Positions 1-9,037 of a DNA stretch of 64,000 nt are shown piece by piece. Position numbers and translations under genes: made by a program. This DNA is from Palsa-1150 sp036490515. Lineage in GTDB: Bacteria; Myxococcota_A; Polyangia; Polyangiales; Polyangiaceae. The stretch lies in the NCBI GenBank assembly GCA_036490515.1, contig DASXDU010000004.1, positions 139,221 through 203,220 of the forward strand. Direction: 5' to 3'. Every line of letters starts with the position of its first letter. Position 1 is the stretch's first letter. The notes beneath the pieces are model-generated. The model searched no databases, was not told the origin of the DNA, and saw only the letters and a program-made list of their open reading frames with translations.

Positions 1-570
<570 letters not shown>

Positions 571-657
571 TGGCCGCGTGACCCACGCGGCACGAGCCTC
601 CCGAAGGTCGGCCGGGCTGGCTCGACCGCTCGCTGCGGCTGCGGGTGGCCTCTCCCG

Positions 658-666
658 TGCTATACG
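658..666 (+). promoter_or_regulatory. Candidate extended -10 (TGC TATACG)
   Basis: TGC followed by TATACG ends 18 nt before the GTG start of the membrane-protein gene. No convincing -35 hexamer lies 16-18 bp upstream, so this would act as an extended -10. Predicted by eye only. Confidence 0.35.
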
Positions 667-684
667 AACGCGGCAGGACGGCCC

Positions 685-1797
685 GTGGATTTCCTGAGAC
701 GGCACAAGGGGAAGCTCTTCGCCTCGCTTCTCATCACGTTCGGCATCTGGCTCGCCCTCCACAAGGGCGGCCTCAAGATCGTCCCCGAGGGGAGCGACTT
801 CCAGCACGTCAAGTTCTGGACGGTGCCGGTCTACGTCGCGACACTCCTCGTCTTCAACTGGTTCCGGAGCGTGCGCTGGCGCTTCCTCCTGCGCGCGGTC
901 GCCGAGGTCCCGAAGAAGAAGCTCTTCGCAGTCTCCTGCATCGGCTTCGCGGGCATCCTCCTCATGCCGTTCCGCATCGGGGAGTTCGTGCGGCCCTATC
1001 TCATCCGCACGAAGGCCGGGGACCGCAAGCCCGGGCAGCCGTCCATCACGATGACGACGGCCACGACGACCATCGTCCTCGAGCGCGTCATCGACGGCTT
1101 TTACCTGAGCGTCGTCCTCGCCCTCGCGCTCGTCTTCGTTCCGACGGTGCACCCCCTCCCCGACCGCGTCGTCGGCATCCCCGTGTCCGTCGAGCACGTC
1201 CGCATGAGCGGCTACGCGATGCTCGTCCTCTTCGGCGCGCTCTGCACGACCGTGGCGGTCTTTTACTTCGCGCGGTCGTGGGCTCACAAGGCGACCCTTG
1301 CCGTGGTGGGCAAGGTATCCATGCCCCTTGCCGAGAAGCTTCTCGGCATCGTCGAGAAGGCCGCGGACGGACTGCATGTTTTCGCCCGGGGGCGGGACGC
1401 GCTCGGCTTCCTCTTCGAGACGACGATCTACTGGGGGACCAACGCCCTCGGGATGTGGTTTCTGGCCTGGGGGTGCGGCGTCGTGCACGCAGACGGAATG
1501 GGCCCGTCCTTCGGCGAGGCGTGCGCCCTCATGGGGATGCTCGGCTGCGCCATCCTCATCCCGGGTCCGCCGGGTCTTCTCGGCGTGTTCCAGGCAGGCA
1601 TCTACGCGGGCATGACGATGTACTACCCGACGGACGTCGTGGTCGGGAGCGGGGCGGCCTACGTCTTTCTCATGTACGTCTCCCAGGTCGTCTTCCAGCT
1701 CGCGCTGGGCGGCTGGGGCCTCCTCGTCGAGCGCGGCGGCCTCAAGGCGCTCGAGGAGGCCGAGGGTATCGGCGCGGCTCCGGCCGACGCCCAGTAA
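685..1797 (+). CDS. Lysylphosphatidylglycerol synthase TM-region / flippase-like membrane protein
   Basis: A 370-residue polytopic inner-membrane protein of the UPF0104/LPG_synthase_TM (AglD2-like) family. It shows a short cationic N-terminus (DFLRRHKGK), then about eight hydrophobic segments and the family-typical region FRIGEFVRPYLI (about residues 107-118) followed by TTIVLERVIDGF, and a late GPPGLLGVFQAG motif. Family members are tied to phosphatidylglycerol aminoacylation/flipping or isoprenoid-linked sugar transfer, but many, as here, lack the soluble synthase domain and have no proven substrate. The start is GTG at 685; there is no earlier in-frame start with a better context. It follows the UDP-sugar dehydrogenase by 114 bp, suggesting envelope polysaccharide or lipid work. 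Confidence 0.85.
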   Translation: MDFLRRHKGKLFASLLITFGIWLALHKGGLKIVPEGSDFQHVKFWTVPVYVATLLVFNWFRSVRWRFLLRAVAEVPKKKLFAVSCIGFAGILLMPFRIGEFVRPYLIRTKAGDRKPGQPSITMTTATTTIVLERVIDGFYLSVVLALALVFVPTVHPLPDRVVGIPVSVEHVRMSGYAMLVLFGALCTTVAVFYFARSWAHKATLAVVGKVSMPLAEKLLGIVEKAADGLHVFARGRDALGFLFETTIYWGTNALGMWFLAWGCGVVHADGMGPSFGEACALMGMLGCAILIPGPPGLLGVFQAGIYAGMTMYYPTDVVVGSGAAYVFLMYVSQVVFQLALGGWGLLVERGGLKALEEAEGIGAAPADAQ

Positions 1798-1861
1798 GCC
1801 CACGGCCGAGCCCTCGCGCCCGAGCGCCGAGCTCTCGTGGGAAACTTGGCCCATCGACTGC

Positions 1862-1880
1862 GCCTCCGGTACGCGGAGGC
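1862..1880 (+). other. Hairpin abutting a start codon
   Basis: Perfect 7-bp inverted repeat GCCTCCG / CGGAGGC with a 5-nt loop ends at the base before the ATG at 1881. The right arm contains GGAGG, so the only purine-rich ribosome-binding-like sequence is locked in the stem. There is no T-run, so it is not an obvious terminator. Confidence 0.5.
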
Positions 1881-2345
1881 ATGTCCTGGGGTGGCGCGAA
1901 GGCGAGCCTGGTGGGGGTGGTCTCGGCGCTCGTGGTGAGCGGCGCCATCGCGCTCACGGCGGGCGGAGCGAGCGCCAAGTCGACCTACGAGTCGCCGTAC
2001 GGATACGACCGCACGTGGAACGCGGCCTTGCGCCTCGTCCGCGTCGACAACGGCTGGAAGGTCACCGAGAAGGACGACCAGAACGGCTACCTCCTCTTCG
2101 ACTACACGTCGCCGAGCGGCGGCAAGCCCCAGCCGGGCACGATGGAGATCGTCAAGGGACGCGACGCGGACGACCCGGTGAGCGTGCTCGTGCAGCTCCC
2201 GGCGATGCCGCAGTACCACGAGCAGGTCCTGCTCGACGCGCTGAGCTCGAAGATGCGGCGGGAGTACGGCGATCCGCCGCTACGCCACAAGACGCCCGTC
2301 AAGGACCCGCCGGACGCGGCCCCGGACGCGCCCGTCGCCGACTGA
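1881..2345 (+). CDS. Small exported protein of unknown function
   Basis: 154 residues. It has an N-terminal Sec-type signal peptide (hydrophobic run about residues 8-28, ending ALTAGGASA with an AxA cleavage site), then a compact mixed alpha/beta region (YDRTWNAALRLVRVDNGWKV, GYLLFDYTSP, VSVLVQLPAMPQYHEQVLLD) and a Pro/Asp-rich tail (PPDAAPDAPVAD). I do not recognise a named family; the short domain after the signal peptide resembles small periplasmic NTF2-like or LpqN-like folds only in general texture. The ATG is chosen because it gives the complete signal peptide; the frame stays open upstream without an obvious start. It is likely periplasmic. No partner is evident beyond the upstream membrane protein 83 bp away. 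Confidence 0.75.
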   Translation: MSWGGAKASLVGVVSALVVSGAIALTAGGASAKSTYESPYGYDRTWNAALRLVRVDNGWKVTEKDDQNGYLLFDYTSPSGGKPQPGTMEIVKGRDADDPVSVLVQLPAMPQYHEQVLLDALSSKMRREYGDPPLRHKTPVKDPPDAAPDAPVAD

Positions 2346-2384
2346 CCGACCTCGCCGTTCTCTGCGCACCCGGGAGTAAGGCCC

Positions 2385-3359
2385 TCACAGGGCGTAGGAG
2401 TCGTGCTCGGTACTCGCGAGCGGGCTCGTGCCGACGTCGACCGGGCGGGCGGCCTCGCAGCAGCGGAAGCCGATCTGGTAGTAGCGGAAGGTCTCCTGGT
2501 GCCCGGTCGTCATGGGCCGGCAGCGCGTGCGAACCGGGCCCCAGTAGCCGCCCTTCAAGCCGCTCTGGTGGGGCTGGCCGAACTGGGAGACGTTGACGAC
2601 CCACTCGTCGACGTTGCCGACCATGTCGTGGACGCCGTAGGGGCTCACGCAGGACGCGCGGGAGCCCGAGGGCTCGCGCTGGTCGAGCCGCGCGAGCTCG
2701 GCGGCGCTCGTCTTCGGGTCGTAGACCTTCTCCGGGTCCGGCCAGATGTACGGCTTGTCGATGTTGCACGCCTGGGCGTCGCGCTCGAAGCCCTCGCCGT
2801 ACGGATAGGGCTGGTGGTCGGGGCCCTCGCACGCCAGCGTCCACTCCGTATCGGAGCAGAGCCGCTTGCCGCTGCCTTCGCAGGTGGCCTTGGCCTCCAC
2901 CCAGCTCGCCATGATCTGCGGTATCGCGCCGGCCCGGTTCGGCCACTCGTACCGGTCGATGCAGAACTTCTGGTGCTGCGTCTTCATCCCGCACTTGGCG
3001 CCCATCGGCTGCGTCTCGAACTCGGCGCACTGCAGCTTCGTCGCCGGGTCCAGCCATCGCTTGCACTTCTGCTCGACGTAGGGGCAGTAGTCGCCCTCCA
3101 CCTCGACCATGTCGGGCGCGCAGGCGGACTCGCTCGGGAGGGCCCCCGCCGTCGCGCCGGGCTTGATGAAGCTCCCGAAGACGGGCACGTCGCGCCGCGC
3201 CATCATCGGCAGGAGCTCCGGGCCGCGGGCCGCCGCGAGGGGGCCCCGGGTCGGCGGCTCGTGGTCCTTGCCGGCTGCCTGCGAGCGCACGCTCACCGTC
3301 GCCACCGCGAAGACCGTCACCAACCACCCGAACCCGACGAACGCCCTACTGCGACGCAT
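2385..3359 (-). CDS. Exported SUMF1/formylglycine-generating-enzyme-like domain protein
   Basis: 324 residues from the ATG at 3359, which gives a clean signal peptide (MRRSRAFVGFGWLVTVF). A GTG at 3413 would add 18 poorly conserved residues. The mature part carries a SUMF1/FGE fold: MVEVEGDYCPYVEQKC, the CIDRYEWPN segment, MASWVEAKATCEG, LCSDTEWTLACEG, the signature VGNVDEWV, and the C-terminal LKGGYWGP and GFRCC motifs. True FGE uses two active-site cysteines in the last domain; here only one (in TRCRPMTT) is evident at that position, so a PvdO/EgtB-like or structural role is more likely than sulfatase activation. Many Cys residues suggest disulfides in the periplasm. No sulfatase gene is nearby. 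Confidence 0.85.
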   Translation of the reverse strand: MRRSRAFVGFGWLVTVFAVATVSVRSQAAGKDHEPPTRGPLAAARGPELLPMMARRDVPVFGSFIKPGATAGALPSESACAPDMVEVEGDYCPYVEQKCKRWLDPATKLQCAEFETQPMGAKCGMKTQHQKFCIDRYEWPNRAGAIPQIMASWVEAKATCEGSGKRLCSDTEWTLACEGPDHQPYPYGEGFERDAQACNIDKPYIWPDPEKVYDPKTSAAELARLDQREPSGSRASCVSPYGVHDMVGNVDEWVVNVSQFGQPHQSGLKGGYWGPVRTRCRPMTTGHQETFRYYQIGFRCCEAARPVDVGTSPLASTEHDSYAL

Positions 3360-3709
3360 GGTGAACCCCATTGGCGCGTGTTGGACGAACACGCGTCTCC
3401 TCGGGCCCGTCACCCTCCTGGGCGACCTTGTCGGACCCGCGACCTCGTTGATGGCTTAAGCAAACGGCGATCCGCGCCCGATCGGCCCGTCCTGGCGGGC
3501 AGATCGCGAGCAGGGGGCGTCTCTCGCTGAGCCTGCGGCGACCCACTTGGATCTCCCCGGGCTCGCGGGAAACGTCGTGCAGAGGAGCGTAACGGCCCGA
3601 CATGTAGGCCGTCACGTTTCCGGCGAACGCGCGCGTCCGCCCGCCCGTGGCGCCACGGGGCAGGCGTCCGTGCTGCCACGATCCGCGTGTCAGCGAAGCA
3701 GCGTGCGCG
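3360..3709. other. Intergenic region with 16-bp perfect palindrome
   Basis: 350 bp without a convincing gene between two minus-strand genes. It holds CCCGTGGCGCCACGGG, a perfect 16-bp palindrome at 3644-3659, about 50 bp downstream of the lipoprotein gene stop on the minus strand. It could fold as a hairpin or be an operator; no T-run follows. I see no clear promoter for the downstream SUMF1-like gene. Confidence 0.5.
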
Positions 3710-4321
3710 TCACCGCGTACAGAGCAAGGCGAACGCCGCTTCGCGGCTGACGGAAACGTCGTCCCCGAGCGATGCCCCGTCGCTCACGCAGCCTTTCGCG
3801 CAGACCGCGACGACGGCGTGGTCGGCGCACGCAACGATTGCGTTCCCCGCGCAGCGAAAGAGGACGTCCTCGTCGCAGCTGCTCGGAGGCGGGGTCGGGA
3901 GCAGGCGCGCCACGGGCGTGGCATCGGCTTCCGGAGCGCACACCTGGCGGAGGGCCGCGTCCTGGTCGACGACCACGACGAGGTCGTCGGCGACGCACCC
4001 CCGGTCGCATTCCCCCTCGCGCTCCCAGGGACAGGAGCACTCCTGCGGCGTCCCCCTGCAGGGCTGCTGGATGGTCGCCAGACGCGACACCTCGACGACC
4101 CCACCGCTGCACCGCGCCAGACCGTCCGGGCAATCGATGGCATTGAAGGCCTGCGCCCCCGGAGGCACCGGGCGCGTCGGTTCTCCCCCCCGCCCCACGC
4201 CGTGCTCGCCGAGCCACGTGCGCGCGCAGCCTCGCTCGCACCCCGAGAGCGAGAGGAGAAACAGGAAGATCAGAAGATCAGAAACGTGATGGGGTCTGGC
4301 GTCCGGGCGCGTCGGGGCCAT
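3710..4321 (-). CDS. Cys-rich lipoprotein, signal peptide encoded in a repeat element
   Basis: 203 residues. The N-terminus has a hydrophobic core LLIFLFLLSLSGC ending in a lipobox with the acylated Cys at residue 28, so it is a predicted outer- or inner-membrane lipoprotein. The mature chain is Cys-rich with spaced pairs (IDCPDG, ARCSGG, QECSC, CDRGC, SSCDED, FRCAG), reminiscent of secreted disulfide-stabilised myxobacterial proteins; no named domain is recognised. The ATG at 4321 is the only Met near the signal peptide. The signal-peptide codons coincide exactly with the left arm of the repeat at 4259-4415, and a TAGCCT hexamer sits 6 nt before the ATG, so start and possible promoter lie inside the element. 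It is separated from rpoD by that element. Confidence 0.65.
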   Translation of the reverse strand: MAPTRPDARPHHVSDLLIFLFLLSLSGCERGCARTWLGEHGVGRGGEPTRPVPPGAQAFNAIDCPDGLARCSGGVVEVSRLATIQQPCRGTPQECSCPWEREGECDRGCVADDLVVVVDQDAALRQVCAPEADATPVARLLPTPPPSSCDEDVLFRCAGNAIVACADHAVVAVCAKGCVSDGASLGDDVSVSREAAFALLCTR

Positions 4322-4415
4322 GACGGGAGGCTAGGACGCCTGAAGCGGGGGCGCTGCCCCGACGCCCCCGGACGCCCGTCCCCCACCCCCTTCTGATCTT
4401 CTGACCTTCCTGTTT
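4259..4415. repeat. Palindromic repeat element, copy 1
   Basis: Two inward-facing copies of a 25-bp core (AAACAGGAAG ... AGATCAGAA) lie at 4259-4283 and, inverted, 4391-4415. The 107 bp between them continue the pairing: GGCGTCCGGGCGCGTCGGGG on the left matches the inverse of the right inner arm with one mismatch. The whole 157 bp can fold into a long hairpin. The right end is 11 bp from the rpoD stop codon, so in rpoD mRNA it forms the 3' end. A second element with the same core is at 12431-12619. Confidence 0.85.
4328..4333 (-). promoter_or_regulatory. Candidate -10 (TAGCCT), leaderless context
   Basis: TAGCCT on the minus strand, 6 nt from the ATG at 4321; transcription would start at about the start codon. 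It lies inside the repeat element. No -35 recognised. Confidence 0.35.
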
Positions 4416-4426
4416 CTCTGTCTCGC

Positions 4427-6202
<1,776 letters not shown>

Positions 6203-6281
6203 CGCTACCTCGGTGCTTCTGCGCCCCATTGATCGGCCGCACGAACGCCCCCGGGCGTCGCGCGCGGCGCGCTTCCCCTCG

Positions 6282-8138
6282 CTACTTGCCCATCAGGCGC
6301 TGGCGAACGCGATCGTTCGCGCTCTTGACCAGCTCCACCTCGGTCTCCCAGTCGCCGACCACTCGATGCTGCTCGCGCACAATCTCGCTCGTCTCCCGTG
6401 CAACGCTCGTCCCTCGAAGGCCCTTGGCCGAAGCTCGTATGGTCTCTTGCGCCGCTTCGATGGTGTCGTGCATGGGAGCGGCAAGACGTGCAGACGCGAA
6501 GGCTTTAGCGTCGCCCTGCATTTGCGCAAGGAATTCACCCGTGTCCAGCACTTTTTCCCCACGCTCGTTCCTGCGCATGGAAGCCGCGACGCCTGCCACG
6601 ATCTGTGCCGACACGCCTTCGAGGAGCGAGACCACGGCCTGGAACTCGGAATCGCCGAGAAGTGTGGGGAAATCGAGGACGGCCCCCGTGATGGCCTTGC
6701 GGTGCGCGCTCCCTGGGCTGCGGGGCGCGATGCGTGCTTCGGACGGGCGAGGCCCGTAGTCGATGCGGGCCGCGCGGGCCTGGGCGACGATCTGGCGTTT
6801 GAGGGCGCCGAAGGCGTTGGGAGCGGAGCGTACCAGGTCGAGACGGCTCGCCGCCTGGTCGGCATAAGCCTCGGCCATCCCGCGGACGACGGGGTTCTTC
6901 TGCCGCGCGAGGAGCGCCGCCACGCGCTCGACGCGCACCGCGCGCTCGCGGAGGTCCGCCGCGTGGAACGACTCGTCGAAGTCGACGTCGATGAGGTACT
7001 CGAAGAGCCCCTTGGACTGATCGAGCACGTGGCGGAGCGCCTCGACGCCCTTGTCGCGAACCAGCTGGTCGGGGTCGCTCTTCTCGGGCAGGTCGGCGAC
7101 CTTGGCGTCGAGGCCCGCCGCGTCCGAGGGCTGCTCGGCGGCGCGTGCGGCCTTCCTGCCGGCGGCATCGCCGTCGAAGAGGAAGACGACGTCCGTCGCG
7201 TAGCGGCGAAGGAGCTTCGCCTGGTCGTCGGTGAAGGCCGTCCCGAGCGGCGCGACCACGTTCTCGACGCCCCGCGCGTGGAGGCTGACGACGTCGAAGT
7301 TCCCCTCGACGAGGATCGCCTGCTCCTTCTGGCGGATGGCGTGGCGCGCCTGCCAGAGGCCGAAGAGGTTCGCGCCCTTCGTGTAGATGGGGCTCTCGGG
7401 CGAGTTGATGTACTTGGGCGGAGGCTCGCGTCCCTCGGCTGCCTCCTCCGGGAGCGCGGCCAGCGCCCTGCCGCTGAAGGCCACGACGCGACCCTGCGCG
7501 TCCATGACGGCGAACATGAGGCGATGCCGGAAGCGGTCGTAGTACCCGCTGCCGCTCCGCGGGACGAGCAGCCCCACGCTCTCGCCCACCGCCGGGGAGA
7601 TGCCCTGCTTCTTCAGGTGCGCGGCGAGCCCCTCCCAGCCGCCGGGGGCATACCCGAGGCGGAACGCCTGCGCCGCGTCGTTGCCCGGCTCGAGCCCGCG
7701 CTTTCCCATCTCCTCGAGCGCGTACTGCCGCTCCGGGTGCACGCGGAGCTGCTCCTCGTAGAAGGCCGCGGCGACGTTCATCGCCCCGTAGAGCGCCTCG
7801 CGCTCCTTCTTGTGGCGCTCGGCCTCGCTCGGGGCCTGCCCGCGCTCCTCTTCGATGGGAATGCCCGCGCGCTCGGCGAGCGCCTTCACGGCCTCGTGGA
7901 AGGTGTAGCCGTCCGCGCGCATCAGGTACGTGATGACGTCGCCCGACTCCTTGCACCCGAAGCAGTGGTAGACGCCCGCGTCGGGGTTCACGTTGAACGA
8001 CGGCGTCTTCTCCTTGTGGAAGGGGCACAAGCCGAGGAAGCGGCGGCCTCGCTTCTTCAGCGAGGGGACGCTCTCGGAGATGACCGCGACGATGTCCGTC
8101 CGGTCGCGCACCAGCGCGATCGTGTCCTTGCCGATCAT
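6282..8138 (-). CDS. dnaG: DNA primase DnaG
   Basis: 618 residues. It synthesises RNA primers for the replication fork with DnaB. The N-terminal CHC2 zinc finger is clear (LCPFHKEKTPSFNVNP ... YHCFGC, residues about 38-64), followed by the catalytic core with the RLMFAVMDAQGRVVAFSGR segment and the TOPRIM domain (ILVEGNFDVVSLHARGV about residues 273-289, then VVFLFDGDAAGRKAARA with the metal-binding DGD). The C-terminal helicase-interaction region is less conserved. The start MIGKDTIALVRDRTDIVAVI matches the family start well. It precedes rpoD in the same direction, so the two are probably co-transcribed. Confidence 0.98.
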   Translation of the reverse strand: MIGKDTIALVRDRTDIVAVISESVPSLKKRGRRFLGLCPFHKEKTPSFNVNPDAGVYHCFGCKESGDVITYLMRADGYTFHEAVKALAERAGIPIEEERGQAPSEAERHKKEREALYGAMNVAAAFYEEQLRVHPERQYALEEMGKRGLEPGNDAAQAFRLGYAPGGWEGLAAHLKKQGISPAVGESVGLLVPRSGSGYYDRFRHRLMFAVMDAQGRVVAFSGRALAALPEEAAEGREPPPKYINSPESPIYTKGANLFGLWQARHAIRQKEQAILVEGNFDVVSLHARGVENVVAPLGTAFTDDQAKLLRRYATDVVFLFDGDAAGRKAARAAEQPSDAAGLDAKVADLPEKSDPDQLVRDKGVEALRHVLDQSKGLFEYLIDVDFDESFHAADLRERAVRVERVAALLARQKNPVVRGMAEAYADQAASRLDLVRSAPNAFGALKRQIVAQARAARIDYGPRPSEARIAPRSPGSAHRKAITGAVLDFPTLLGDSEFQAVVSLLEGVSAQIVAGVAASMRRNERGEKVLDTGEFLAQMQGDAKAFASARLAAPMHDTIEAAQETIRASAKGLRGTSVARETSEIVREQHRVVGDWETEVELVKSANDRVRQRLMGK

Positions 8139-8150
8139 CGCCTGCCGCTC

Positions 8151-8226
8151 AGCCTACCTGCCCCACCCGCTGCGCGCTGCTCCCATGACGACGGAGGGTT
8201 TTCACATGCGCCAGCGCGATGGTCAA
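8151..8226 (-). promoter_or_regulatory. Candidate promoters for dnaG-rpoD
   Basis: On the minus strand, TTGACC (8221-8226) is followed after 17 bp by GAAAAC (8198-8203), a good -35 with a weak -10. Closer to the gene, TAGGCT (8151-8156) is 12 nt from the ATG at 8138 and fits the short-leader pattern seen elsewhere in the window. Neither is proven. Confidence 0.3.
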
Positions 8227-8265
8227 GCCGCCGGCGAAGGCGCACGCCTCCCGCGCGGAAGCCGC

Positions 8266-8865
8266 TCACGCCGGCCACGCGAGCTGCACGACGAGCGATT
8301 TGCCCGAGACGCCCCAGGCGACCTTCACCGCGCGGCCGCGGAGCGCGTCGTCCTGCGCGAGCGCCATCGTCACGAGGTGGCGGTAGCTCTCGGCCGTCAC
8401 GCGGCGTGACGTGGGCGCGTCGACGTACGGGTGCCCGCTCAGCGCGACGGTGCTCGTCGTCCCGTCGATGGTCACCGTCACGTCGCCGTGCGTGTGCTGG
8501 TAACGCCAGAGCTCCTGCGCGCGGCGAAAGAGGCGCTCGGCGGTGATGCCGGCGAAGAAGGCCGCCTTGAAGCGCCCGAACCCGAGCTCGATGGAGCGCG
8601 ACACGAACCGCGCGAGCTTGCCCTCGTCGTTGCCGAGCGGGCCCGCCCAGAGCGCGTCGTGCCAGGCGATCGCGTCCTCGATCGGCACCCACTCGAAGGG
8701 AAGGACGATGCGGTCGAGCGTCCGCACGCGCGTCTCGAGCGGCAGGCGCGCGGCCACCTCGCCGAGCGCGCCCTCGCCGGCGAGATCGACCAGCGCCGCG
8801 CGGAAGCCGTGAAGCACGCTGCCGCGCGCGTGCGGGGCATCGCTGGGAGGCGGCGTGGTCGGCAT
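8266..8865 (-). CDS. DUF2378-like (myxobacterial) protein of unknown function
   Basis: 199 residues from the ATG at 8865. It is soluble, without a signal peptide. The layout (a glycine-rich lead, LETRVRTLDRIVLPFEWVPI, DAIAWHDALW, a helix with ARFVSRSIELGFGRFKAAFFAGIT, then ERLFRRAQELWRYQHTHGDV and a beta-rich tail) resembles the DUF2378/TIGR02265 family that is expanded in myxobacteria, but the match is by overall pattern and not by a diagnostic motif. The frame stays open a long way upstream, but that part has the codon bias of a shadow of the divergent TPR gene. It is divergently placed to the TPR gene at 9038 across 172 bp. Confidence 0.7.
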   Translation of the reverse strand: MPTTPPPSDAPHARGSVLHGFRAALVDLAGEGALGEVAARLPLETRVRTLDRIVLPFEWVPIEDAIAWHDALWAGPLGNDEGKLARFVSRSIELGFGRFKAAFFAGITAERLFRRAQELWRYQHTHGDVTVTIDGTTSTVALSGHPYVDAPTSRRVTAESYRHLVTMALAQDDALRGRAVKVAWGVSGKSLVVQLAWPA

Positions 8866-9037
8866 CGGCGCGCGGGCGTCATGCCCCGGCCCGGGGGAGT
8901 TGTCGAGCCCCCCGGCGGGAAGCCCGGCCGCGCGGGCCGCGAACCCTGCCGCCGCGGGCCCCGTCCCTCGCAAAGTCGCCCTCCCCGGGGCCGCGTTGCT
9001 ACGATCCTCGGGCGAGTTTCCGCGGTTTCTCGCCCCG

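Noticed and set aside
6282..8138. Complete rpsU-dnaG-rpoD operon
   Set aside because: No rpsU-like short ORF lies upstream of dnaG; the upstream gene is an unrelated DUF2378-like protein.
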